Assembly: GCA_010909165.1 (NCBI GenBank)
Contig: MU008177.1
Span: 496,001 to 560,000 of the forward strand
Origin: Anthoceros angustus
Taxonomy: Eukaryota; Streptophyta; Anthocerotopsida; Anthocerotales; Anthocerotaceae
Reading direction: 5' to 3'
Length of the DNA stretch: 64,000 nucleotides
The notes under the pieces were generated by a model. It saw nothing but the letters and a program-made list of their open reading frames with translations. It ran no database searches and had not been told where the DNA came from. A program made the position numbers and the translations under genes. This document shows, piece after piece, positions 10,278 to 20,999 of the stretch; positions within the stretch are counted from its first letter, which is position 1, and each line of letters begins with the position of its first letter.

Positions 10278-12510
10278 TGTGGTAGGGAGAATCAGGGGCA
10301 CTCCCAGGTCCTCCCACTATAGCGGCCACACTTATCACTTTATCGCCCGTCGTTGGGTTTCGTCCCATGAGACTTGTGTGAAAGTTCGAGGCCTTGTGGT
10401 CGTCCTTCTCTTCTCGACCTTCTCAAGCAAGGCGCCCTCTACTCTCCCTCTCAGCTGCACCACTTGCCTGCTTGAAAAATCGCCAACCTCGACCCACAGC
10501 GACACAAAACAATTGCGGGTCACGCCTCGGCAAACGCAGGCGCCAGGACCCCAGTTCACACCGCGATTTCGTCCCTACTTCTAAGACCAAACTTGACCTA
10601 CAACGACACAACACAATTGCGGGTCACCTCGGACAAGAGCCTACCACGGCGCCGAGGACCCCTGGTTCACAGCGATTCGTCCCTTCTAAGACCAAACTTC
10701 TCCACTCGGGGCGCTCTTACTTGCAGTTGGGATTCGTCCCTTAGGCTCTGTGGCCTTCCACTAACACCTACACCTCTAATCCTCTACTCATCTTCTCATC
10801 TCCTCATCCTCTTCCTCCTATTCTAACCTCGATTCGGGCTTCTTGGTTTCGACTCGCCCTTACGGCTGGCGCACAGGGTCGCCTCCACCAGCAAGTTCTT
10901 CCTTGGGCGGTTGCTATGAGTTTGACACGGACGAGAACCTCCGAGTCTTTCCTGTAGTCTACCCTCAAGCCGAGTTCTCAGGCATTTGCCACACACCCAA
11001 AGCAAAGCAATTTCACAACCATTCACAAGGGAGCAACTCGTTTAGGCACTTGCAGGAGCAAGTCCTCCACCAAGCACTCCGACCACGCGACTTCCTCTCT
11101 ACGGACTGTTGGCTCACGGACGAAATTCCTCTGTAATGGCAAAGGACTCGATGGCGTGGGCGCAAGACATGATACTTTACTTTGTGAAATCCTCCTCCTC
11201 TTATAGGAGGCCTTCCACATACAACCTCCCTTGGGTGACCCTCTGCAGGTCACCTTTTCCAATTCTATTATTTCCTACATGACATTTAATGTCGGCACCT
11301 AAATCTATTATGCGATCCTTGGTAAATTCTATTCTAGTAACTTCACCTAAGACCATCCTTGAAGGATGTCGATTACACCACCTATCCTTCCGTTCCCCAA
11401 AGCTCATTTATGGTCATTGACCATTCTTAGTCTTATCTTTTGGGGTGGTGACATGTCCCTTGATTGGCTCCCTCGCCCTCCTTTTGCTCTTGCCCTTCCC
11501 GGATCTTGTCGCCTTAATGTGTGGGGCAAGTACAATCCCCCTTCCTCCATCTCCAGGCGCCTAAAGTCTGTTATCTTCCATCGTCGCGCCTCCCGCACCT
11601 AGGCGCCTTCTCCACTCGGGGCGCTCTTGCAGTTGGGATTCGTCCCTTAGGCTCACTGTGGCCTTCCACTAACACCTACACCTCTAATCCTCTACTCATC
11701 TTCTCATCTCCTCATCCTCTTCCTCCTATTCTAACCTCGATTCGGGCTTCTTGGTTTCGACTCGCCCTTACGGCTGGCGCACAGGGTCCGCCTCCACCAG
11801 CAAGTTCTTCCTTGGGCGGTTGCTATGAGTTTGACACGAGAGAACCTCCAGTCTTTCCTGTAGTCTACCCTCAAGAGTTCTGGGCATTTGCCACACACCC
11901 AAAGCAAAGCAATTTCACAACCATTCACAAGGGAGCAACTCGTTTAGGCACTTGCGAGCAAGTCCTCCACCAAGCACTCCGACCACGCGACTTCCTCTCT
12001 ACCGAGACTGTTGGCTCACGGACGAAATTCCTCTGTAATGGCAAAGGACTCGATGGCGTGGGCGCAAGACATGATACTTTACTTTGTGAAATCCTCCTCC
12101 TCTTATAGGAGGCCTTCCACATACAACCTCCCTTGGGTGACCCTCTGCAGTCACCTTTTCCAATTTTCTATTATTTCCTACATGACATTTAATGTCGGCA
12201 CCTAAATCTATTATACGATCCTTGGTAAATTCTATTCTAGTAACTTCACCTAAGACCATCCTTGAAGGATGTCGATTACACCACCTATCCTTCCTATTCC
12301 CCAAAGCTCATTTATGGTCATTGACCATTCTTAGTCTTATCTTTTGGGGTGGTGACATGTCCCTTGAGGATTGGCTCCCTCGCCCTCCTTTGCTCTGTCC
12401 CTTCCCGGATCTTGTCGCCTTAATGTGTGGGGCAAGTACCATCCCCCTTCCTCCTCCAGGCGGCGCCTAAAGTCTGTTATCTTCCATCGCGCCTCCGCAC
12501 CTAGGCGCCT
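10278..12510 (-). mobile_element. 5' LTR of G1 with internal tandem duplication
   Basis: The LTR inner edge is fixed by the PBS (LTR ends CCACA on the minus strand). A segment of about 0.92 kb beginning with CTTCTCCACTCGGGGCGCTC occurs at about 10690 and 11607 in tandem. Each copy holds a TATA-like CCTATAAGAGG on the minus strand. The outer edge is uncertain: after about 12511 the sequence changes to E3-like palindromic sequence, and the same junction recurs at about 14270. No TG start matching the CCACA end is visible. Confidence 0.65.
11209..11216 (-). promoter_or_regulatory. TATA box of G1 LTR
   Basis: Minus-strand CCTATAAGAGG, a good TATA sequence inside the LTR. It is repeated at about 12103 and 13873 in the duplicated LTR segments. 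Transcription of the element would start about 30 bases to the left of it. Confidence 0.5.
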
Positions 12511-13495
12511 TTTCTCCCCTCCTGGTGGCGCCCGTTCATCGCACCCTACCGCGGTAGTCGGCGGACTACGTGGTAGGTGACTACCTACCATGGTAGTCGG
12601 TACCTATCTCCTTCTTCTCCTTCCTCCATCGGTGATGTCTTGGGTGAGATCCTTTGCTCTTTTCTTTGTTGGTTTGTCCATACCTACCATAGAGCATGTC
12701 TTCAAAGAATCTTCTTCCTCCTATTCTAACCTCGATTCGGGCTTCTCCTTCTTCTTGCGTTGGACTCCTCCTCGGCCCGGCTCCTCCCTTATCGTGGGGC
12801 GAGGGAACTTCTCACCCCTCCCCTTCCTCGGTGGACCCGTCCTTAGTCTCCTCGGTGGGGTTGTCTCTCCCACCACCCAGCTCCTCCGGTATACTACGGA
12901 CCCCGGCTCCTTCATCTTCGGCCGGGCCTCCGGCGACTCTAACAGCTCCGCGGCACTGCCCTACCCGGTAGTCTGGCGGACTACCGGCGTGTGTGTCTAC
13001 CACGGTGGTCAGCGGACTACCGTGGTGGTGGTCACCCACCGTGGTAGGTTGACCCCGGAGGTGGGCTTTCCCCTCCTTGCTCTGCGCCACCTTCTACCTT
13101 TGGCGCTGGCTCCTTCGTCTCGACTCCTCAGTTCCTCGAGTCCATTTCGATGGCCTCATCAAAATCGGAGGCCTCACTGCACACGCTCCTTCATCATCAT
13201 GAGGACCCAATGTCCTCCTCTTGGCCAAAGATCTCATTGTTGGCCTTCAAAATTCTATTGTGGAGGTGAGCCCCAAGTTGATATTGCATTTGGAGATCAT
13301 CAATCTCGTGGGCCACTCTCCATCTTCACACCTACCTTTGTAGGCGTCCCTTGAGGTGGTCAATTCCCCACCTTGACATGGAGGTCACATTCTCCTCCCT
13401 TGCTTCCTTGGTGGTGGCCAATTTTGCACGAAGGGCATAATGCCAAAACCTTCGCTTCCTTACTACCGGCATTCTATGTACCACTTTCTTGTGGT
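12511..13495 (-). pseudogene. E3 downstream coding remnant, copy 1
   Basis: Minus-strand sequence that in its better copy (14271-15290) continues directly from the E3 coiled-coil segment. It holds clustered palindromic words (CTACCACGG, ACTACCGTGGTGG near 12960-13050). No domain is recognised. The plus strand is open for about 250 codons at 12590-13354, but its low-complexity Ser/Leu/Pro composition and lack of conservation in the second copy argue against a gene. Confidence 0.4.
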
Positions 13496-14270
13496 ACTCC
13501 TCCTAGTCTAACCTCGGTTCGGGCTTCTTGGTTTCGACTCGCCCTTACGGCTGGCGCACTCCTCCACCAGCAAGTTCTTCCTTGGGCGGTTGCTATGAGT
13601 TTGACACGGACGAGAACCTCCGAGTCTTTCCTGTAGTCTACCCTCAAGCCGAGTTCTCAGGCATTTGCCACACCCAAAGCAAAGCAATTTCACGAACCAT
13701 TCACAAGGGAGCAACTCGTTTAGGCACTTGCGAGCAAGTCCTCCACCAAGCACTCCGACCACGCGACTTCCTCTCTACCGGGCCATGTTGGCTCACGGCC
13801 CTCTGTAATGGCAAAGGACTCGATGGCGTGGGCGCAAGACATGATACTTTACTTTGTGAAATCCTCCTCCTCTTATAGGAGGCCTTCCACATACAACCTC
13901 CCTTGGGTGACCCTCTGCAGTCACCTTTTCCAATTCTATTATTTCCTACATGACATTTAATTATGCGATCCTTGGTAAATTCTATTCTAGTAACTTCACC
14001 TAAGACCATCCTTGAAGGATGTCGATTACACCACCTATCCTTCTTCTCCTTCTTCCCCAAAGCTCATTTATGGTCATTGACCATTCTTAGTCTTATCTTT
14101 GGGGTGGTGACATGTCCCTTGATTGGCTCCCTCGCCCTCCTTTTGCTCTGTCCCTTCCCGGATCTTGTCGCCTTCCTAATGTGTGGGGCAAGTACAATCC
14201 CCCTTCCTCCATCTCCAGGCGCCTAAAGTCTGTTATCTTCCATCGCGCCTCCCGCACCTAGGCGCCTTTT
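13496..14270 (-). mobile_element. G1 LTR segment, third copy
   Basis: A G1 LTR piece with the R/U3 words of 11735-12510, including the TATA-like CCTATAAG at about 13873. It lies between two E3 segments because of the 1.78-kb duplication. No PBS and no coding sequence. Confidence 0.7.
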
Positions 14271-15290
14271 CTCCGGCCGCGGTGGCGCCCGTTCATCGCA
14301 CCCTACGCGGTAGTCGGCGGACTACGTGGTAGGTGACTACCTACCATGGTAGTCGGTACCTATCTCCTTCTTCTCCTTCCTCTCCATCGGTGATGTCTGG
14401 GTGAGTTCCTCTTGCTCCTTCCTTGTTGGTTTGTCCATACCTATCATAGAGCATGTCTTCAAAGAATCTTCCCCATTCGATTATGTTGCTACTAACTCCG
14501 GGCCTTCTTGCGTTGGTCTCCTCTCGGGCCCGGCTCCTCCCTTATCCGTGGGGCGAGGGAACTTCTCACCCCTCCCCTTCCTCGTGGTCGGACCCGTCCT
14601 TAGTCTCCTCGGTGGGGTTGTCTCCCACCACCCAGCTGCTCCTAGGGGTATACTACGGACCCCGGCTCCTTCATCCTCGGCCGGGCCTCCGGCTCCTCCC
14701 TTATCCGTGGGCCACTCTCCATCTTCACACCTACCGGTAGTCTGGCGGACTACCGGCGTGTGTGTGTCTACCACGGTCAGCGGACTACGTGGTGGTGGTC
14801 ACCGTGGTAGGTTGACCCCGGAGGTGGGCTTTCCCCTCCTTGCTCTGCGCCACCTTCTACCTTTGGCGCTCTGGCTCCTTCGTCTCGACTCCTCAGTTCC
14901 TCGGAGTCCATTTCGTGATGGCCTCATCAAAATCGGAGGCCTCTGCTGCACTTGCGGCTCCTTCTGTCATCATCATGAGGACCCAATGTCCTCCTCTTGG
15001 CCAAACGCAAGATCTCATTGTTGGCCTTCAAAATTCTATTGTGGAGGTGAGCCCCAAGCTATGATATTGCATTTGGAGATCATCAATCTCCGTGGGCCAC
15101 TCTCCATCTTCACCTACCTTTGTAGGCGTCCCTTGAGGTGGTCAATTCCCCACCTTGACATGGAGGTCACATTCTCCTCCCTTGCTTCCTTATTTGGCTG
15201 GCCAATTTTGCACGAAGGGCATAATCACCCAAAACCTTCGCTTCCTTACTACCGGCATTCTATGCACCACCTTCTTGTGGCTCCTCCTCT
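14271..15290 (-). pseudogene. E3 downstream coding remnant, copy 2
   Basis: Read on the minus strand it continues the E3 protein after HKKVVHRM: a short helical part, a segment with LTSTIEF and KANNEI (about 15030-15060), then acidic sequence around a DDD run. Frame-broken. On the plus strand an open stretch of about 327 codons (14401-15384) exists but runs antisense to E3 and is low complexity. No known family is recognised. Confidence 0.45.
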
Positions 15291-15439
15291 GGACCTCCTT
15301 CCTTCCAAGTCCTCTATTCTTGAGCAAGCCCTTCCTCTCCGCTTGCCAAGCATCTTTCTCTCCAGCTCCTGGTCTTGGTTTTGAATTTCCAGCTCGGGCG
15401 CTTCTCTTCCAAACTAAAGGGCTCTTCTCAACTCTTCCT

Positions 15440-15830
15440 TCATGTCCGGATGATGGCTTGCGTAGCCATCACACTTCTTCTTGCGTCCATTTCTTTGGAC
15501 GCTACCTTCTCCTTCCAGCCTCTGTTTTGCCCTTCTCTTGCTCTAATTGGGCAAAATGCTCTCCGCCTGCCTCCATGATCCGTTGGGTGGTTGCTCGAAT
15601 GGCTCTTTCTTGGTTTTGACAACCTCCCTCAAGACCTTCTCCTTGGCCCGATCCATAAGGTCGTGGAGCTTCTCCTGACCTTTTCCTTGGCTGCCTTTTC
15701 ATCGGACTCCATGGCCTCCAATTGCCATTTGGTCCTGCCTTCCTCCGGCCATGTCTTGAGATTTCACTTCCTCTTGGCATGCCCACAAGGAGGCTGCTGT
15801 CTCTAGCCTTCAAATCCACACGGTGAGTGC
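15440..15830 (-). pseudogene. E3 coiled-coil segment, copy 2
   Basis: Minus-strand remnant of the protein seen clean at 63453-63761 on the plus strand. It retains the ARDSSLLVGMPRGSE lead and the ERAIRATTQR and HFAQLEQE words. The heptad-like Glu/Lys/Leu pattern indicates a coiled coil. Several frameshifts. It is 5' of the 14271-15290 remnant and 3' of the YGRQW segment, the native order. Confidence 0.6.
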
Positions 15831-16440
15831 TTCACAAGCACCAGCAATTCTCCTAGGGGTCCTAATTCCACCCCTTCTTTCTTCTTCTTGCTGGAAATTT
15901 CCAGCTCTCACACTTCTCGGGCCATCGCGGCGTCCCTTCCGTCGCTCCATCCGCCTCCCACCCGGTAGCGGAGATGGTGGCCTCGGCGCCCTTCGCTCTT
16001 GCTCTCTTCCCTTGCTTCTCCTTCCCTTCCACCGTAGTGCTGCTGGCGGCGTGGGGTGCCTACCGGTGGGCTGCTCCCCAGTAGTCGCCTACCTACCATG
16101 GTGGTGAGTGCCCACCCCTTGGGTGGCCTTCCTCCGGTCTTCCAGCCATTCTTGGCGTGGGGTGCCTACCGGTGAGGCTGCTCCCCAGTGATGCCTACCA
16201 TGGTGGGGTGGCCTACCACGGTGAGTGCCCACCCCTTGGGTGCCTCCCTGAGTGATCTGAGGTGCCTCTCTTGTAGGCACAAAGGAGATGGTGGGGACTC
16301 CCCACTCTCGGGCATCACCCCTCCTGTGGTCCTTCTCTCATAGACCACCATCCGGCCTTCGCTTCTTGCTCTCTTCCCTTGCTCACTGTGGGAAAGGATT
16401 CCCACTCGGCAACTTTGTTGCCTCGAACCTTCTCCTCTTG
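15831..16440 (-). other. E3 proline/glycine and palindrome-rich linker
   Basis: GC-rich sequence with repeated TACCATGGTGG and CACCCCTTGGGTG words between the YGRQW segment and the coiled coil. Translations are low complexity. A shorter version lies at 18180-18540. The corresponding place in the plus-strand E3 copy is where the 24-kb array is inserted. Confidence 0.4.
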
Positions 16441-17103
16441 CCTCTAGCATTTTGTGGAGGTCGACCTCCCACCGTCTTCGCAATGCAAAGGCAAAGGCCT
16501 TTCCAACCTCGGTGGAGTGGATGACCTCAAAGGGATGCCATGCATCTTCAAGCTCCTTGCTTGTGAGAGTCCCTCGGTTTCCCATAAATGCACCAAATAG
16601 GTGCTAAGATAGGCCTTGGCCTTCCTCATCCACCGAATTTGGCTTGAGGAGCTTCTCTCGATGGTGTATGTACGCTTCATACATGATAGTCCCCAATCGG
16701 CTTGGCTCCCATGGAAATCTTCCACAAAATTGGAGGAAGTTGGTCTTTGAAATAAGAGTGCGTTGGTAATTTACCAACCCCAGCACAATCTTTGCGAAGA
16801 GCCTCCACTTGACTCCTTGATGCTCTCGGTCTTCCAGCCATTCTTGGCGTGGGCCTTCACTCCTCCATCCATCATGTCAAGGAACTCTGCGGGATGTCGG
16901 AGGATCCTCTTCCTCCATTCGACCTTTCGAGGAGAGCAATTCGAGCTCTCTTCCTCCGGTCTTCCATACACCGAATACTTCTCACGGTCCAACGGGATCC
17001 GTTCTAGCATTCCTTCCGGTGGCGGCACTTCCGATTGATGGAGGTTGATGTAACACTCCTCAATCAATTCCAAATTGGTGTAGGCCCATTGGCGGCCATA
17101 CAC
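16441..17103 (-). pseudogene. E3 conserved ORF (YGRQW segment), copy 2
   Basis: Open from MYGRQWAYTNLELIEECYIN (about 17103) through DMMDGGVKAHAKNGWKTESI (about 16830). Then, after a frameshift, LGLVNYQRTLISKTNFLQF, GTIMYEAYIHHREKLL (about 16640-16780) and LVHLWETEGL, ELEDAWHPFEV and RRRWEVDLHKMLEA (about 16440-16600). It looks like a real, conserved globular protein because the same words occur at 18567-19284 and on the other strand at 38000-38700. I do not recognise the family. Position after an LTR-like leader and before a coiled coil would suit a gag-like or extra ORF1 protein of a Tat/Ogre-like element, but this is inference. Confidence 0.65.
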
Positions 17104-17470
17104 CCATCCTAGTTGGATGTTCTCCTCCTCCGCCGAAAATCAACCAAATCTCGGGGTTGCTGCCCGGCAAAGCAAGTGAATTGGGGCATCACAAGTTCAC
17201 CTCCTGGCGGGGCCTGCTGCTTTCTTTCCTTTCCTTTCCTCTCGCGAGGAGGAGCCCTTGCCGGCGGCTCCTTCCCTTGCCTTTTCCATTTCGAGGCATG
17301 GCACCTTCCTTACTCCTCGCTCTAGCAAAGAGGATTACTTCCCAATTTCAGCGTTGTGTGCTCAAGCTTCACCTCCAAACACTCCTTTTCTCGTCGTGTG
17401 ACTCCCGACAACACAAGCACACGTTAGCCTGTCTTGAGCCTCAGGCTCAATTTCCTCCTTGATTTCTTCT
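17104..17470 (-). pseudogene. E3 ORF basic N-terminus, copy 2
   Basis: Minus-strand reading from an ATG near 17300 gives a Lys/Arg/Gly-rich start (MPRNGKGKGRS) comparable with the MNRAGKGKGKEPPAKG start at 37821 on the plus strand. The following 150 bases lead into the YGRQW segment. Nearly identical to 19290-19640. A basic N-terminus could bind nucleic acid or act as a nuclear signal (inference). Confidence 0.5.
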
Positions 17471-18130
17471 CCGGCGCCCGCAGTGGTGTGATTTTCCTCC
17501 TTCTACTCTCCTCTCCTTCACCTTCTTGTGGTACTCCTCCTCTGGACCTCCTTCCAAGTCCTCTATTCGTTGAGCAAGCCCTTCCTCTCCGCTTGCCAAG
17601 CATCTTTCTCCTTGCTTGCTCACAGTTCTTGGTTTTGAATTTCCAGCTCGGGCGCTTCTCTTCCAAACTAAAGGGTCCTTCTCAACTCTTCCTTCATGTC
17701 CGGATTTTGATGGCTTGTAGCCATCACATTCTTGCGTCCATTTCTTTGGACCGCTACCTTCTCCTTCCAGCCTCTGTTTTGCCCTTCGCTCTTGCTCTAA
17801 TTGGGCAAAATGCTCCTCTTGCCTCCATGATCCGTTGGGTGGTTGCTCGAATGGCTCTTTCTTCTTGACAACCTCCCTCAAGACCTTCTCCGCGCTCCAT
17901 AAGGTCGTGGAGCTTCTCCTGACCTTTTTCCGGCTTGGCTGCCTTTTCATCGGACTCCATGGCCTCCAATTGCCATTTGGTCCTGCCTTCCTCCGGCCAT
18001 GTCTTGAGATTTCACTTCCTCTTGGCATGCCCACAAGGAGGCTGCTGTCTCTAGCCCCTTCAAATCCACACGGTGAGTGCTTCACAAGCACCAGCAATTC
18101 TCCTAGGGGTCCTAATTCCACCCCTTCTTT
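17447..18130 (-). pseudogene. E3 coiled-coil segment, copy 1
   Basis: An open stretch of about 224 codons on the minus strand. It begins upstream of the coiled coil (LVLVKHSPCGFEGARDSSLL), then passes EEHFAQLEQERRAKQRLEGE, EGLAQRIEDLEG and EEEYHKKVKERRVEGG. The high Glu/Arg/Lys/Gln content and spaced leucines indicate a long coiled coil. It is the fullest minus-strand copy, though parts are out of frame relative to 63453-64000 (the middle is Pro/Trp-rich, typical of a shifted frame). Role unknown. Confidence 0.65.
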
Positions 18131-18566
18131 CTTTGGAAATTTCCAGCTCTCACACTTCTCGGGCCATCAGCCCCTTCACCGTCGCTCCATCCGCTCTCCC
18201 ACAGCGGAGATGGTGGGGACTCCCCACTCTCCATCTTCTCCTTCCCTTCCACCTTCTTGTGGTACTCCTCCCTTGCTTGCTGGCGGCGTGGGGTGCCTCT
18301 CGCGAGGAGGAGCTTCTCCTTGATGCTCTCGGTCTTCCAGCCATTCTTGGCGTGGGGTGCCTACCATGGTAGGTGCCCACCCCTTGGGTGGCGCCTCCCT
18401 CCAAGACCTTCTCCTAGGGGTCCTAATTCCACCCCTTGGGTGCCTCTCTCGTAGGCACAAAGGAGATGGTGGGGACTCCCCACTCTCGTCACCCCTCCCG
18501 TGGTCCTTCTCTCATAGACCACCATCGGCCTTCTCGGCCGCTTCTTGCTCTTCTTCCCTTGCTTGC

Positions 18567-19284
18567 TCACTGTGGGAAAGGATTCCCACTCGCAACTTTG
18601 TTGCCTCCATCTTCTCCTCTTGCTTCTAGCATGCTTGTGGAGTCGACCTCCCACCGTCTTCGCAATGCAAAGGCAAAGGCCTTTCCAACCTCGGTGGAGA
18701 TGGATGACCTCAAAGGGATGCCATGCATCTTCAAGCTCCTTGCTTGTGAGAGTCCCTCGGTTTCCCATAAATGCACCAAATAGGTGCTAAGATAGCAGGC
18801 CTTGGTCCTTCCTCATCCACGAATTTGGCTTGAGGAGCTTCTCTCGATGGTGTCGCTTCATACATGATAGTCCCCAATCGGCTTGGCTCCCATGGAAATC
18901 TTCCACAAAATTGGAGGAAGTTGGTCTTTGAAATAAGAGTGCGTTGGTAATTTACCAACCCCAGCACAATCTTTGCGAAGAGCCTCCACTTGACTCCTTG
19001 ATGCTCTCGGTCTTCCAGCCATTCTTGGCGTGGGCCTTCACTCCTCCATCCATCATGTCAAGGAACTCTGCGGGATGTCGGAGGATCCTCTTCCCCCATT
19101 CAACCTTTCGAGGAGAGCAATTCGAGCTCTCTTCCTCCGGTCTTCCATACACCGAATACTTCTCACGGTCCAACGGGATCCGTTCTAGCATTCCTTCCGG
19201 TGGCGGCACTTCCGATTGATGGAGGTTGATGTAACACTCCTCAATCAATTCCAAATTGGTGTAGGCCCATTGGCGGCCATACAC
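18567..19284 (-). pseudogene. E3 conserved ORF (YGRQW segment), copy 1
   Basis: Same protein words as copy 2: YGRQWAYTNLELIEE (19270), DMMDGGVKAHAKNG (19030), LGLVNYQRTLISKTNF (18950), then a deletion in the IMYEAYIHHREKLL word (about 18855), and LVHLWETEG and RRRWEVDSTSMLEA (18600-18780). The 18930-19284 part is almost identical to 16750-17103. Non-functional because of frameshifts. Confidence 0.65.
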
Positions 19285-19289
19285 CCATC

Positions 19290-19620
19290 CTAGTTGGATG
19301 TTCTCCTCCTCCGCCGAAAATCAACCAAATCTCGGGGTTGCTGCCCGGCAAAGCAAGTGAATTGGGGCATCACAAGTTCACCTCCTGGCGGGGCCTGCTG
19401 CTTTCTTTCCTTTCCTTTCCTCTCGCGAGGAGGAGCCCTTGCCGGCGGCTCCTTCCCTTGCCTTTTCCATTTCGAGGCATGGCACCTTCCTTACTCCTCG
19501 CTCTAGCAAAGAGGATTACTTCCCAATTTGTTGTGTGCTCAAGCTTCACCTCCAAACACTCCTTTTCTCGTCGTGTGACTCCCGACAACACAAGCACACG
19601 TTAGCCTGTCTTGAGCCTCA
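19290..19620 (-). pseudogene. E3 ORF basic N-terminus, copy 1
   Basis: Equivalent of 17104-17470, with the MPRNGKGKGRS start near 19480. Upstream (to 19600) is a leader peptide-like stretch with VLSGVTRREKECLEVKLEH that may be untranslated. The right side joins the minisatellite-bearing leader block. Confidence 0.5.
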
Positions 19621-19749
19621 GGCTCAATTTCCTCCTTGATTTCTTCTCCGGCGCCCGCAGTGGTGTGATTTTCCTCCTTCTACTCTCCTCTCCTTCACCT
19701 TCTTGCCGGCGCTCCAACCGCCTTGGTGTGGCTCCTTCAATGTGTCTCT

Positions 19750-19890
19750 TTTCCGTTGAAGAGCCTCCACTTGACTCCTTGATGCTCTCGGTCTTCTCCT
19801 CCTCCTCTTTCTCCTTTCCTCCTTGATGCTCTCGGTCTTCTCCTTCGCCGCCTTCCTCCTTGATGCTCTCGGTCTTCTCCTTCCTCTTTG
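19750..19890. repeat. Short tandem repeat in E3 leader
   Basis: The word CTTGATGCTCTCGGTCTTC is repeated three to four times at intervals of about 35-50 bases with TCC-rich spacers. The same motif array is present at about 20750-20930. On the minus strand it encodes EDREHQGG/TESIKEE-type repeats. The same word also occurs once in the conserved ORF (about 16815 and 18997), where it encodes KTESIKES, so the minisatellite appears to have grown from coding sequence. Confidence 0.7.
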
Positions 19891-19999
19891 CGCTCCGGCT
19901 TGATCTCGGTCTCTTGGGAGTGAGTTCGCCTTAGCTCGAAGGAAGTTGGCGCCAAACCGCACTTTGCTTTGGATAGCCACTGGCGGCCACACAACCCTA

Positions 20000-20470
20000 G
20001 ATTGTGCATCATTCACAAAATCCTAATCGATCTATAATACCTATTTTCCTACTGCCTAATTAATCTCTTGCTAATTACTATATATTTATCCTTTATTGAT
20101 GAGCATATATAGTGGATATCCCCTATTCTAATTTCCTTTTTGTGAGATCTGTGACCTACCACGGTGATACCGACCTACCGTGGTAGTGTGACCTCTGATG
20201 ATACCTCTACCGCCCTTCGGCTGCCTTCTCCTCTTGCCTCTAGCATTCCTTTCCTCCTCTTTCTCCTTTCCTTGCCTTCCTAACAATATCCTACAACTCC
20301 GACTTGACTTGAGAAAATTTCCGGCATGATCCTCTTCAATCGTTCTAGCCAAAAAAATCAAACTTGTTCGTCTTGGGCTCTTTTGGGCTGGTTGCCCAAA
20401 CTTTGCGTTCCACAAAGGATTGTCGTAAGAAGAATGGGGAACCTCGAGGCATGGCACCTTCCTTACTCGC
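20000..20470 (-). mobile_element. E3 LTR-like leader, inner copy
   Basis: AT-rich block homologous, in reverse, to 36721-37216. It contains a minus-strand TATA sequence (CTATATATGCTC near 20105-20115), a conserved AATTAATCTCTTGC word and a CAAACTTGTTCGTC word. A copy about 1.01 kb away (21000-21500) shows a tandem duplication of leader plus minisatellite block. Likely LTR U3/R of E3. Confidence 0.55.
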
Positions 20471-20569
20471 TCCTAGCAAAGAGGATTACTTCCCAATTTC
20501 AGCGTTGTGTGCTCCAAGCTTCACCTCCAAACACTCCTTTTCTCGTCAGCGGACTCCGAGGCACAAGCA

Positions 20570-20999
20570 CACGTTAGCCTGTCTTGAGCCTCCGGCCGAT
20601 TTTCCTCCTTGATTTCTTCTCCCGTGTGGTCGCGATTTTCCTCCTTCTACTCTCACTCTCCTTCACCTCCCACCGCCTTCCTCTCGCGAGGAGGAGCCCT
20701 TGCGGCTCCTTCAATGTGTCTCTTTTCCCGGATTGAAGAGCCTCCACTTGACTCCTTGATGCTCTCGGTCTTCTCCTCCTCTTTCTCCTTTCCTCCTTGA
20801 TGCTCTCGGTCTTCTCCTTCGCCACCGCCTTCCTCCTTGATGCTCTCGGTCTTCCATACACCCATCCTAGTTGGATGTTCTCCTCCTCTTTCTCCTTTCC
20901 TCCTTGATGCTCTCGGTCTCTTGGGAGTGAGTTCGCCTTAGCTCGAAAAGGAAGTTGCCAAGCGCACTTTGCCTCCTTTGGATGATGCCACCGGCGCAC
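20570..20999 (-). repeat. Second copy of E3 leader/minisatellite block
   Basis: Tandem copy of about 19620-19995. It carries the CTTGATGCTCTCGGTCTTC array at 20750-20930 and the FELRRTHSQETE word. There are no separate coding features beyond this duplicated leader. Confidence 0.65.

Larger units (their letters stand above)
11730..15265. repeat. 1.78-kb tandem duplication spanning a G1-E3 junction
   Basis: The block from about 11735 to 13495 (G1 LTR segment followed by E3 sequence) recurs from about 13505 to 15265 (offset about 1773). Both copies contain the G1-E3 junction (about 12511-12560 and 14265-14315), with the CGCACCTAGGCGCC word and the CTACCATGGTAG palindrome. The duplication is therefore younger than the joining of the two elements. 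Confidence 0.8.
15291..19640 (-). repeat. 2.18-kb tandem duplication of E3 coding region
   Basis: The block around 15291-17470 recurs at about 17471-19640 (offset 2181 measured on several words). About 0.7 kb (16750-17460 against 18930-19640) shows only a handful of differences, while the linker and coiled-coil parts differ by many indels. The uneven divergence suggests gene conversion, or uneven sequence error. Confidence 0.8.

Noticed and set aside
12590-13354. Plus-strand open stretch of 254 codons
   Set aside because: Antisense to E3/G1 sequence, Ser/Leu/Pro-rich low complexity, and the duplicate at 14400-15380 does not keep the same protein. Open frames are expected in GC-rich repeats.
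14401-15384. Plus-strand open stretch of 327 codons, the second longest in the window
   Set aside because: Runs antisense to the recognisable E3 protein words, crosses palindromic linkers and a duplication edge, and matches no family.
16771-19284. Treating the repeated YGRQW ORF as a tandem cellular gene family
   Set aside because: Linked to LTR-like leaders, present in both orientations and split by an inserted array, so a mobile-element protein is more likely.
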